From positions 16,806,501 to 16,870,500 of the forward strand of contig NC_088311.1 in assembly GCF_910592395.1 (NCBI RefSeq): a DNA stretch of 64,000 nucleotides. Direction: 5' to 3'. The stretch is from Lineus longissimus (lineage: Eukaryota > Nemertea > Pilidiophora > Heteronemertea > Lineidae). The notes beneath the pieces were generated by a model. The model was given only the letters and a program-made list of their open reading frames with translations. It was not told the origin of the DNA and did not search any database. Below, piece after piece: positions 1 through 12,100 of the stretch. The position numbers and the translations under genes were made by a program. How positions within the stretch are numbered: position 1 is the first letter of the stretch; every line of letters starts with the position of its first letter.

Positions 1-343
1 TCCAACGCGTGAAAGAAAATTATACAAGGCGGATATATCTTATACAGAGATACTTTTATTCCTTTGAACCAAGAGTACATGTATATACGTGACATACGGC
101 TACAGAAACGGGAGTTAACATGATGCAAACGCAAAACGTATTATTACCGAAATCACTTTAGTGAGAATGATGATAGAAGCTAGAACTTGATGAAGAGTTT
201 TGGTTTAGGGGCCTGCGATTACCGGGATATATAGAAGTCCTCGTTGTGAACATGTATGCATGCATATCATTGAATTAATGAACTAATGTCATTGAATGAG
301 CGCTTACAATCGTATTTTGTGCTGAATCAGATTTGCGTGAAAA
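1..343. other. A/T-rich sequence, nothing recognised
   Basis: No open frame, repeat unit or RNA signature could be supported here. It lies downstream of the minus-strand recombinase remnant and may be its 3' flank. Confidence 0.4.
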
Positions 344-1707
344 TTACAGCGCTGGCGGCAAGGCATTAAAGGATGCATACTGCTCGAACTCTCTTTCCAG
401 CCTGAGTGGTGCACTTGAGGAGCTAGCCAAACTACGGGCAACGGCGATAGCTCGCTTCAACGAGCCTTCCCTAGTGTAATAAGCATAAGATTTTCTTGTC
501 GACCAACCCACGTGCCTCATCGTGTCGGTGGCGATCTTGTCGGTGGCGTTACTTTCACGAGGGTGTAGAGGTTGCTGCGCATCAGAAAGTGCTAGGGTGA
601 TAGAGCAACCCGCTCTTATGCTGTGAGGGGTCTCACCCTGGTATATGCCGAGGGTACGTAGGTAATGGATCAGGCGATGATACATAGTAGTGTATGATAC
701 GGGTTTATTTAAGACGATACCATTTTCCGATACCACTCTAAAGAGATAACCTAAGGAGAGATCCACCGCCCATGAACGAGCCCAGCTTACGTAACGGTCA
801 AGACCCGCAATCGGGCAGGTATAGCAACATTGGCACAGCGTGTAACCGTGAAAGTGTTGCAAACGCCGGTAGCCCCCCTAATCGCTTTTGTGAAGGAGTG
901 CGATATCGCCACACCCGAGTTGTCCGTGAATCGCCGCACACCTCTAAGTTGGCTTGCGACTCTGCCTAAATCACTGGCACGATCTCCCGCAAAGAATTGA
1001 AGTTTGAAATAAGCTTGATCTCTATGTAGAGCGAAACGTTGCCTTGGCGACAGGTTACTACGAGTTATTTGATCATCAATACAGGCGGCAATTTTGATAA
1101 TTTTTGAGAGAAACATGGGCTTGGCCTGAGTGGGAACAACCTGAGCTCTTGCTTGCTCCCCTGCTATATGTTTTATGGGTACGCTTTAACGAGCGGAGAT
1201 GCCGCCGGGTTTCCCGCGCCTAGGATGTCACAATAGGAAGTACCTCTACCGCATTCTCTAAAGATGGCTTCATTCTTTGTTCCAACTCTGATGCAATAAA
1301 GCTTGCAAATTTAGCACAGGAGGGCGAATTTTGGAACGACTCAGAAGGCGGGCGCTGAGAGTCAAATGCTTGCCCTTTAAAATTTCCCTTGAAATGCTTA
1401 AAAATGGCTCTATGTCAACTCCATCATGTAGCCAGTGGCTGTACTGTTGTGACATAGGGTCGTCAGGGGGAAGAATTTCATCCCAAGAACCGGCATGCTC
1501 GTGCAACTGGCCGGCAACGAAATTATCTGAGTCTCTTAGCGCAATACTATTTACATCAAAGCTTAGCCGCCGGGAAAAAACGTCCTCAAATTTTGGGCAA
1601 AATTGGGCGGGGAGTTGGGCTTTCTGTCCCTTGAGGTTTACCCAGCTTGGCGAGAACCTTGCAGAGCGCGAAGCTGACCCCGGATCAAATGGCGTTTTAG
1701 TCCCCAT
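344..1707 (-). pseudogene. Broken tyrosine-recombinase mobile element (DIRS/Crypton-like)
   Basis: Read on the minus strand from 1707 to 344, three frames together resemble one mobile-element protein. The first part (1707-1270) has a segment around GVDIEPFL that precedes the catalytic modules in DIRS-like elements. Next, around 1225-1116, comes GNPAASPLVKAY followed after a frame change by a piece ending in FLSKIIKIA. At 1116-787 is RDQAYFKLQFFAGDRASDLG, typical of the N-terminal half of a tyrosine-recombinase catalytic domain. At 862-344 is the C-terminal half with the HxxR motif (TPHSIRAG) and H-x-GW...YY (RHVGWSTRKSYAYY). The frame changes near 823, 1170 and 1265 mean it cannot make one protein. 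A reverse-transcriptase module expected in a DIRS element is not seen, so it was lost or the element is Crypton-like. The family call rests on motif recognition only. Confidence 0.6.
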
Positions 1708-1928
1708 GTTGGCACGTTATACGCTCTAAAGCGTTGATTCTGCAAAACAAATAGAGGATACATTTATAGGAAGGACAGAAAGCTCTCAACCCCCCACCCA
1801 CGTGAAAAAGATCACTAGGGAAGTTACCCCGGGTGAAAGTAAAGAGCTAAACAAGGGCGCTATTCCTTGTTATCTGACATGGGTTAAGGAACTCTAGGCT
1901 TTGTACTTACGAAACAAGGGACACAAAT

Positions 1929-2109
1929 GCCGGTGTAACATCTGTGGTTGTTTCCCATGTGTCAGTGTTTCCAAACAATAGGCAGCTAGAGAGACCATGA
2001 CTTTTCAATAGGGGGAAACACAGAAAAACTTGTCAATCTATCTTTTAGCGTTCCCAAACAATGAGGGGAAACACTCAAAAATAGAAACACTCAAAAACAT
2101 TACACCGGC
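1929..2109. mobile_element. MITE with GCCGGTGTAA terminal inverted repeats
   Basis: The element begins GCCGGTGTAA and ends TTACACCGGC, a perfect 10-bp terminal inverted repeat around about 160 bp with no coding capacity. Internal landmarks are GAGACCATGACTTTTCAATA and a stretch ending TTTTAGCGTTCCCAAACAAT. The same landmarks recur near 21.3, 25.2, 43.9 and 51.2 kb. A clear target-site duplication is not visible. Confidence 0.65.
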
Positions 2110-2689
2110 TTAGAAATTTTGCTCTTGCCCGCATGGCTGGGAATCGCCCGAAAATTCTAAAATTACGCAAGGGCGAACTGTCGACAGCTCGTAGGGTGAC
2201 TCTGACGTAAGCTTGCCCAATATATATGTGTACACTGTCTGGCTTTGGCGATGTAAAATTGTAGAAAATTTTAGAGTTCGAATCAGAGTAAAAAATAGTC
2301 GAGCGTGACTTCCCCTATATAATCGCCTATCGGCGCGTTCAGAGAGGAACTGCAACGCCCGATTCATCTCCACTGTGCTCAGTGGCGAGCCTACGCAAGA
2401 CTCCCAAGGCGACAGTTACATATATATCTCATATCTCTGGCTCGAGCACGCCCCCCAATGGTATGCTACGATGCCGTCCCCCCTAGCCGAGCGAAGAAGC
2501 TCCCTAGGGTGACCCGAAGAAAGATAGATAAAGAGGCGTGTGAGATTCAGGCAAGCCTGAGAGGAAAGACACAAAATACTGTGGTCGAAAATCCGAGAAA
2601 AGCAAAATGGACAGGAGGGGAAGCCAGTCGGCCGACCAAGGAGGCGACAAAAGGCTGAATGAGGCCGAACAAAAGGATTTCGCACACTC
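2110..2689. other. Gene-free; short overlapping frames only
   Basis: Several 60-110 codon frames overlap on both strands without recognisable protein character. Nothing could be assigned. Confidence 0.35.
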
Positions 2690-3310
2690 GTCGATGAAGT
2701 CACGTGGGGTGATGATTCTCTCTGAGCTTGTCGCCACATTATTGTTGGATATTATGTCCTCATGTCTCTGGGCTGGTTGTGATAATGACAATATGTGTGT
2801 GTAGTCATGATGTCTCTGAACTGGAACTGGTTGTGATAAGGGCAATAAGATTGCAGAGATTGTGATCCCATATCCGAGCTTGTCGCGATATTATTGCTAG
2901 ATATGATATTCTTGTACCTTTGAACTGGTTGTGATAATAGTAATTATGCCAATGAGCAGGTCGTCATGATTTCTCTGAACTGGTACTGGTTGTGATAAAT
3001 GCCAATAAGCGTCTAGCCATGACAATCCATCCTGAGCTTGTTGTGACATTATTGCTGGATATGATGTCCTTGTGTCTCTGCACTGGTTGTGTTATTGCCA
3101 ATGTGCGTTTGGCAAGTCGTGATGCCATCGCCCCTGAGCTTGTTGCGACAGTTTGTCAGATTATGATATGGTTATGATCATGGTGTCTCTGAACTCGTTG
3201 TGATAATAGTTTATATAAACAAGTCGACCCTAGTGTTGCTCAGCAGATTGTGTCTGTGATCAAGTTGTGACAATGCCAATGTGTGGTCCTTCGTAAGGTT
3301 GTGACATTGT
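2690..3310. repeat. Degenerate tandem repeat, unit about 155-165 bp
   Basis: A block containing GAGCTTGT, a TTATTG-TGGATAT-ATG segment and CTGGTTGTGATAAT recurs at about 2724, 2877, 3039 and 3138 with many substitutions and short indels. It looks like an old minisatellite or satellite array. No coding frame runs through it. Confidence 0.6.
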
Positions 3311-5540
3311 CTCGATGCGGTGGAGTCACTCTACATTCAAAGAAATAAAGCTTTTGAGCACTTGAAAGGCACTATGGTGTTTCGGCCACAAATATGCATC
3401 CTGGGAGGTCATTTTTTACGATTTGTTCACTCGGACATGTCCCTACCGTGACATTTGCATGATGCATATCTTAAAATCAAAAGAATTTCACCGAAAAGAT
3501 TTTTTTCAAGTATAGATCACATTACGCAGTTTACAAAGCTATGCCCAAAAATACACCATGCGCTCTACAAATTGCTCGCCAATTGTCGTGTTGACAAGGT
3601 GATGCAAAAGCGCGCCCGGTCCGTAAACGCTTGTTGTTCCTCATACTGTGATGTTAACCCTAACCATTGCCCTAACCTCCACCCTTATCCTAAACTAAAC
3701 CCTTTACTCCATACAGGACAGCAGACATTCAATTAGGAATGCCTCAGCGTAGGACGGAATGCACCAAGTGTCCGCAGTTGGCGCAGCAATGAAAACATTA
3801 TTTTGATTAAAATTAGGGTAAAGGTTAAGGTTAGCATTTTAGCATTAGCATTAGCATGACAGTGAGAGTCAACGTTTATATACGATCTGCTACAGCTTGC
3901 ATGTAGTCCAGAAGCAGAGAGGGTTGTTTAACCTTGCATTGTTGATTTTGGTAGCTGAGGGTCTCTACTTTCAGAAACTGCTTGATGACAAGTTGTCACC
4001 CTTGAGCAATTTGAGAAATTCAAGATGGCGCCCAAGATGGCCGCCATTATATGCAAATGACTATAACTCGCTACCTATTCAACCTAGAAAGCTGAAGTTT
4101 TCGTCTCTATTAGTGGTCAAGCTATCCATTAGATGCATATTGGTGATGATAAAATATTTTGTGCCCGGAACTTTCGTGGGTAAGCAGGTTTCGACTCTTC
4201 TTTTGTGTCTCGGCATAGATGGGCGGTGGTATAAAGACCTTTCTGATTTATCATGCAAAACTAAAATCAAATAAATGACGGACTCGATAATTTTGTTATC
4301 TTGCGCCTTGTGTCTTGTCTCTCGTCAATTGTACTTGATAGCTTCGACAACCAGTACTAACACGTACTTGAAAGTCAACATTGTTAATTTTTGAAGTGTC
4401 ATCATTTGAAGTGTGAAGGACTTACCACCACTGACTTTTCCGGTAAGGCTGTCAAAGGCGATTCATGGAACAGTTCTCTGGCACACTTTAAAAACTGCCC
4501 CTTCAAAGTTTACGTTCGATATTACTGCTAATGGTTACTGAGTATATACTAATACGTAGGCCCTATACTACACTCTGAGGAGTCCGATGTCTACACTCTT
4601 GAGAAGAAGGGTTTTTGAGCTTTTGGAAAACCTTTTGGGGGCATCCCGTAAAGGTTTTTCTAGGAAATGAAAAACCGTTTGAGATTTTTCACATGCTCAA
4701 AAACCTTTTCGGGTTTTTCATTTATCTGAGAAACCTCCGGGGATGCACATTTGTGTGGCCTGAAAACATAAAGTCCTTATTTGTAAGTGTGTATAAAATC
4801 CCTAAGCATCTGTAACGTGTGCGAGGGGAGGAGGATTACGACTGACTCTGGATTTTCGAGGATGCTAGCTAAAATGTATCCTAACGCTGTTCAGAGTTGT
4901 AAAATGTTAACATGTTGATGTGTCCAATATCTTGCCCTTCATCCAGCTATACAATACCATGATGAATAGGTCCCGAAGCAAATGATGTCCCAGAGAACCT
5001 TCTTGTCTTCTCAGCATGTATTTCATATTTCTTCATTGATTCTAAAAACATACTAGTATATCATATCCTAGAAAAATGATCGTGAGCTCTAGCCTTCAGT
5101 GTTTTGTCCTCTAGAGATTTTTTATATTGTCGTCGAGACGCCTACTGTCAAATACAACTCAGGTGAATTATTGTCAAGGCGCATTTTCTTTTAGGGACCC
5201 TTTGCCCAACATCTTCTCAACTGTGACCTTCAAACAGCCCTTCCACCGGCCTCAAACACAACGAAAGAATTAAACTGGTACATTATTTATCAGTGATAAC
5301 AATAAATAGTAGTCTTTATTTCTTCTTTTTATTTATTTTTAAGATACAGAATAATAATTTAAACGATACAAAGAATTGAAAAATATATACACTTGGTGAA
5401 CTTATTGACACTATTGTTCCAAAAAAGATTTATTGCTACTTTGTTACAATTTATGACAGCTACTTGCCATGGTGTGGCAGGGGTCATGATAACACGAGTA
5501 CCGTCGTGAGTGACATTCACATAAAATCCTAATTAGAAAT
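3311..5540. other. Intergenic, no gene recognised
   Basis: The stretch has short imperfect repeats only: TAACCCTAACC-like words at 3650-3700, GCATTA repeats near 3840-3855 and a T-rich GGTTTTTC-type repeat at 4600-4740. A word of about 50 bp around GTGTGCGAGGGG...TTTTCGAGGATGCT at 4813-4870 recurs at about 23671-23722, so it belongs to a dispersed repeat. Confidence 0.4.
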
Positions 5541-5942
5541 CTAAAAAAATCATATTGATTGGCGAGTGGGGAACATCGCAAGAGTTGATAGTGAGGAGTG
5601 ACGATTACAATTTGCACTATATATACCTTGTTCCTAGTGTGCTTAATCTACCCATACCACAGTTCATCCACGTATACTTCATAAAATCTCGAGTCGAGGT
5701 TGTCGTCTGTATGCTTATCAACGCCGGTTTTATCATAAAACAGCTGCAGCCAGCATCTTGTTGCGACTATCAATGATCAGTTATCTTTCCTCATTAGCAT
5801 CATTCGGGCCTGATAGTCATCTCCTTGGAAAGGTGTGGCAAAAAATGATTTATTTTCAAATCAGACCAAACGTAATCATTGCAACGACCCCTCAAAGTCG
5901 TTTTGCGAACTGAGTGCACTTTTTCCTTTCCCATCACCAGTG

Positions 5943-5955
5943 AGGTGACAGGTCC
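5943..5955 (+). promoter_or_regulatory. Candidate DR1 nuclear-receptor site upstream of vitellogenin
   Basis: AGGTGA-C-AGGTCC is a direct repeat of two half-sites spaced by one base, each one mismatch from AGGTCA. It lies about 115 bp upstream of the TATA box. DR1 sites bind HNF4, RXR/USP and COUP-type receptors, which are known to control yolk genes in other animals. Function here is inferred. Confidence 0.35.
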
Positions 5956-6070
5956 CAACAAAAATAAGACAATTGAAGTTTGCACCTCTTCTGTCTTCAA
6001 CAACCTTGTGATTAACCTCGAAATATCAGGATCAATTTGCATACAATGAGCAAAGTTTTCGGTAATTCTG

Positions 6071-6079
6071 TATAAAAGG
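6071..6079 (+). promoter_or_regulatory. TATA box of the vitellogenin gene
   Basis: TATAAAAGG lies 64 bases upstream of the ATG at 6135. A TTCAGAC initiator-like word about 30 bases further on (near 6103) would give a very short 5' leader of about 30 nt. A CCAAT word at 6091 lies downstream of the TATA box, so it is not in the usual CCAAT-box position. Confidence 0.7.
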
Positions 6080-6134
6080 ACCTCGTTTGGCCAATAAGGA
6101 TTATTCAGACACAAGAAGGAGATCTGAACTCACC

Positions 6135-9100
6135 ATGAATCGGATTGCTATACTTGTGTTGGGCATCGGCCTTGCGGGTAAGTCATCACCCTTTACACTT
6201 TCCATAACATTTCGATAACATTGGCATTTCCAATTTAGATTTTCAATTTTTAAACCTTTAATTCGATCGTGAGTTTGGTAATGAAGTTGGTTGCTACTTT
6301 CCTACAATGGGATCGTTCCCTAATTTTAGTGTCTTGGTGAATTATTTCCTCTCTACAATTTCCATTACGACCTGTTTATCTATTTCGGGGGGGGGAGGCT
6401 TGTACTTTGCTTTGGAAGACTATGAATGGTAATTTTGTTCCCATTTTTGGGAAAGAGTATGAATGGCAAATTTTTCGATTCTTTCTTTCACAATATGGTG
6501 ATAGTTTGTATATGGAAATAAAGCGCACCTACCTTTTGAAGAAAGTAACTTACATCGAATTTCTCGACAAACGACATTTAAGAAAAGATTCTTCCTGACC
6601 TTTTTGTTGTACGTTCCTGAACTGAAGTCGTTTTTGTTCATAAGTGAGGTTTCGCAACCACCCGGTTAGGCCCTACCACGACGTTTATCTATTGTGTGAG
6701 TTCACCCGAACAATAGATAAACGTCGTCGTAGGGCCTAACCGGGTGGTTTCGAAACCTCACTATTATCTTAGTTCGACTACGGTAAATAGTGCCACCAGT
6801 TTATATTTATACGTAACCTACAATGTTGGCTAATTAACATGAAATGTATGGCATATACGAGAAATTATGTTCTACGGAATTTGAGTTGGGCGTTTTTAAA
6901 CACCCGGACATTTATAACGTGAAATAACACTAAATCGTCTGAATTAAATGTTCACGAATTCTCAGGTCCATCCTTATCTCAGCTGTCGCTAATGGCAATA
7001 AGCGCACCGGTGTACTGCTGACAAGTCCAAATAATCTGTAGCACTTTGGTCTTCCTTTCATAATCAAATAACCCCTTTTAGAAAATTCGTGGTTGATTTT
7101 GGTTTACAAGGATAGGCATCATGCACTTACTCTCATTCCGACTCAACTTGATAATCTCCTCTAACTAAAACTTCAATTCAACTGAACAGACGACCGTTTT
7201 CACACTGATAAGCCACATGTACCTGCACAATAACCAACTTCCCATTCTGGATCGGACCAGTATACGGTGGTTAAAGGTATCGGTTTGCCTAAGAAAATAC
7301 GCAGGAAATGACGACACAAAAGAAACATACAAAAGATTAGTTCATTTTGAGGCCCGCATTTATTATTTTTATCCGATTATTACCCCTCCAACACTGTAAT
7401 GGGAGGGCCTTGTTTCTATCGTGTTACAAAGGTAAAATATACCTTAACCCTCCGTGCTGTACATAAGCGGAAATAAAGAAGTTGTATTCGTCATGTTCGT
7501 ATTCGTATAGTAATGGCCAAGCACGACTTTGATAACGAATTCATTATACTAGCATATACCCATGGAGCGGGCAAAGTTGAAATGTAATATACATTAGTTA
7601 AATGGGCACGATGATTGAACTACATTAAATTTCTAACGTTACTGAAGTTTTATTAAAGGTTAAACACGAAATTAACTGCATTTAGGGACTTATTGCTGCT
7701 ATCTACATGCAACCCCCAATAGATTGATTGCAAAAGTACGCTATTTTGCACAATGCATTGAGACCAGTGACAGCAGGTCCTGTTCCAAATAAGGGCATCA
7801 CATATTAGGCATATCACCTACCCACTCCCGTACCCAATGCCACTGTCGGACCAAAGCCAGGCGCATGGAGAGATGCAGAACGCAATTCAAACTGACAACA
7901 TCAATCAGTAAAGAATAAATCAAAGAGCAAGCGCTGGCCACTGTACATATTTTGTCCATCCTGGCATAACTGTTTATTGATACCCTGACTGCATGTTCCG
8001 GTAGGCCACCCTGCAGAATTTGCCTTATCACTCCGGTCAGTGTTTCTCGAATAGAACTAAAATAGAATAGGCTAATCATTAATCTCCCTGCTAATATCCT
8101 GCACCATGGACCAGGTTGTATAGCACTACATACGTGCTGGAAGCTAATATTGATGTGGCAGGGAGAATATGCGTGAAGTTTGTGTATGCTTTTGAGAATG
8201 AGCGGAGCTCTCCAGTCGACGAGCTCTCTGAAAAGTTGTTATTTATTCCAAAACCACCAAGATATTCGACGTATGACACCCTCAGTGACACTCTTACTCA
8301 TGATCCACACCTACGAAGCCAAAAGTTGCAAGAATTCGATGCACTTCCGAGGCCCAATTTTGAAACAAAAATCGCCTCCTTTTTAGTGGCCACAACGCGC
8401 ATTATAGTATAGATACGTCGTAGGCACTGGTCCAATTAGGAATTTGAATTATTATTGTAGAGGTGAAGCTGGAACATTATTGAAACGTTCGCCACGTTAA
8501 ATCTAAATCATCCGTATTTAAAGTGTCACCGATCACTCTGAGTCGATTCTGGCACTACGAATCATTTAAATATTATTATTATTATTATTTCAGCCTCTGC
8601 GCTCGAAAAGACCGCGTTCGTTCCCGGTACCGAGTACGTATACGACTACCAAGGCCAGGCCGCCACAGGTCTACCAGATTCAAGCAAGACTTTCTCAGGA
8701 CTGAAAATCCAGGCTAAACTCCGGATCCAAGTAAAAAGTCCTGGCGAGTTTATCCTGAAGGTAATTGGGACATTTATAAAACGGAATAACACTAAATTTT
8801 CTAAATTCAATGTTCATGAATACTTAGGTCCATGATCCTATTCTCAGCTGTCACTAATGGCAAAAGCCTACCGGTATACACTGCTGAGAAGTCCAAATAA
8901 ATGGTATCATTCGTATCTTCTTTTGAGAATAAGCACCCTCTCTTGTAAACCCCCTGATTAGCAAAATATAGCCTTATGATTTTTTTTAATTGATAAAGAC
9001 CTGTCCAATGTCTTGCCAGTTTTTCTCTAAAAAGCTACATTTTATGACGCATTTACTTCGCTCTAATGGAATATAGGCCTACATAAACCACCTTTTCGAT

Positions 9101-12100
9101 TGATATATATTTTCACTGCGTCCTTTTATTAACGTTTGATTGAAGATAAACCTGCTCATAACTCCTTTCAGGCCGACCAGGTTAAAGTGATGTTCTTCAA
9201 CGGAGAACTGCCAACTGCTGAACTGCCAGTTGCCCAGCTGCCAGAAGAACTCTTCACCCCCCTGACCGGCGAACCCCAACAAGTTATGGAACAATGGTTG
9301 ATGAAACCAGTGGTTTTCAGGTACGAGAACGATTTTCTGAAGTCCCTCACCCTTATCCACACGAATATTTGACAACGGAAAAGTTGTGTCTACCAGACTT
9401 ACCATTTAATTCAAGTAAAATATCTTCATGAGGTTCAATCACAACTGCCATTTCTTCCGGCAGCAGTGTCATTTCTTCCGGCAGCAGTTGTTTTGTTTAA
9501 TATATGTAGTCACTGCTCGGAATTCAGGAGATTAAATCGACTGATTTTTAAATGTGAAATTCAAAATTTCATTAATACAAAAAAGAATATTATACATGTA
9601 TTTACTTATTTAATCTTGATCTTGGATTCTAAAACAGGAGTAAACATAACTTGTAGGCAGCTACCATAAATTCAAGCTATCACGTTTTTGCTGGGATAGA
9701 GCTTTCAAGTTGAGAATAAACATGCCAGTAATTAGTTCTCGTCTCTCCCACAGATATGAACAAGGCATAATCTCCGACCTCCGCGCCGCATCAGCCAATG
9801 AACCATCCTGGTCCAAGAACATCAAGCGGGGTATCCTCAGCGTCCTGCAGATCAACGTCAATGGCGTCCAGAGGATAACAGCCGAGGATAACGAGGCGAC
9901 CCAGATCAGTAACCGCATGGGCAGCCAGGCAGACAGCAAGGTTTACTTCAGGGCAATGGAACAATCCGTTTATGGAGAGTGCGAGGCTGCCTACCACGTC
10001 CGCCAACTTCCCTCCATCTTCACGCCACATGGCCGGAAGGTCATGAACATCTCGAAGGTCTACAACCACAAGAACTGTCAGAATGCTCCCGTTTACTTCA
10101 ACTCTCTCTTCAAGGGACTCAAGCTCTCTGAGAATATCACACAAGTATGTTATACTTGTCTTATCGTTTCAGTAAAGCTTCTTTCGAGATGTCAATCTAG
10201 CCCCAAAACAACCAAGATGTACATCGAGTAATTTAAACCAAGATGTACATCCAGTCATTCGAAAGAAGATGCACAGCCAGTCATTTGTGCCAAGATGAAC
10301 ATCCAGTCATTTGAAGCCAGCTGTAGCCTTTTATACATCTCATCATTTGAACCATCCAGTAATGGAACATTTTAAGTTGAAATTAGGAAAATAAGAACGA
10401 CACACGCCGATATAGACTCTTCTACAATATCAGAACAATATCGTGTGTTATACTTCATGCTCGGAAACAGTTTTTAAACCACCCAGGAAAATGTATATAT
10501 ACGTAAATGTCTCCTTTCTAGGCTGAACTTCTGAGCATGGGAACAGTGGTGAACTACAACATCTCTGGTGACCGAGCGAACTTCTTGCTAGAATCTGCTG
10601 AGGTCCTTGGCCAGCAAGTGTTCACCCCATTGAACAAGGAGAAGGGAAGTGCTATTACATTCACCAAGTAAGTAGGCCCACGAGAAATAGTATCTTAAGT
10701 CATTCATTCTGGTCTGACGTTTCTACGTTGCCAAAAATCTGAAAAACATACCTTTTACTTCAATTATCATCATGATTTAGCTTCGAAGACTGATATGCCC
10801 ATTAGCAAGAATAATTTAGAACTTCAGAGTGGTCCAACAATGTCTTGTATTAAAAGGCCAACTCCGGTAGTTACTATTTTCTTTATCAATTTAGTGCGAA
10901 GATGAAATCAGGATGAACAAAACGATACCTAATTTCGCTCTGATATCCAACGGATATATGAAATATGGGACATTTTGTCACCTGTGCAAAATTCTGTATT
11001 TTATAAGTAATTTGGTACTCGTTATATCATAGAGCAATCCATCAAAATACCATTTCCTTGTGGTCTTGTAAAGCACTACATGTACTAAATTTTGTTAAAC
11101 TATTTGAGGGATGTCTTTGTGACAAAAATAAAGCATCCGTCCGGAATCAGTTCACCTGCGCATTCTTTCTCTTCAGCCAAGCCTTGAAACTTGTGCACCT
11201 GATGCAGATCCAGAGCCCAATTGTCGTCCCCGCCTCAATGACCCGATGGAGGAGAGGTCTCATCATGAACATCCCTGAGGCTGCATCCCAGTTCAGCAGC
11301 GGCTCCTCCATCAACTCAGGAACACCCCAAGGAATCAATAGACCTGAGGTGAGCCTAGACATGTCTCTTAAATAGGAAAGACATTATTAAAAGATCAAGG
11401 CCTGCAAACGACGAATATCATGAACAGAACCATAATAACCATTGTCTATCTTTTCGGCATTCTCTTCAGAACGATTCGAACAGAACCAACCAATCAAAGG
11501 CATCAATCTCCATGTTATGTATATTATGAATTAAATACACCAATCAGAGGCCTGTACACTTCATTACGTTTTTTGCCCCTTACATGTACCTTGCCTGTGA
11601 AAAGAATTTAGGCCTAGCCCAACATACGGTCTAATGTTTTTAAACAAAGCCTGCTACGTACATGAACCAGAAGCTGCATAATGCATTGATTGATTTTAGG
11701 CGATTGCTTTGATCAACATGATCGTGGATGCCACCGGTGATCGTGAAGCCAAGATCCCCATGGTCATCATGAAACTGATGAAGGTACTCCGTGGAGCCAC
11801 CCTCCAGGACCTCCAGGCCATCTGTGCACAGTACATAACCGTCCCAGAGACTCAACTCAACGACAAGCAACGCACCATCAGGTAGGAAGCGAACCTATGA
11901 AATAGAGCAGGATTTTAAATTATCAATCATCGAACGCCATGTGCAACCTCGGATTCATGCATCGAAATTCTATTGGTTTAAAGGGTCAACTTGGGCATAA
12001 GACATGTTGGTTTTTCATACAAAACCGGTTTCCAGCAGGACCACAACTTCTCCAAGCAGGATCAATGGAAAATCATTGAACTGCAATAAACATTGCACTA

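Noticed and set aside
3650-3700. TAACCCTAACC-like words
   Set aside because: They resemble telomere repeat units but are few and irregular, so an interstitial telomere array is not supported.
5800-6114. 104-codon minus-strand frame upstream of vitellogenin
   Set aside because: It lies over the TATA box and leader of the vitellogenin gene and has no family character; probably chance.
7798-8412. Frames of 60-100 codons on both strands in vitellogenin intron 1
   Set aside because: A weak resemblance to a recombinase N-terminal region (VIRQILQGGL) was noticed, but the rest does not fit and the frames overlap on both strands.
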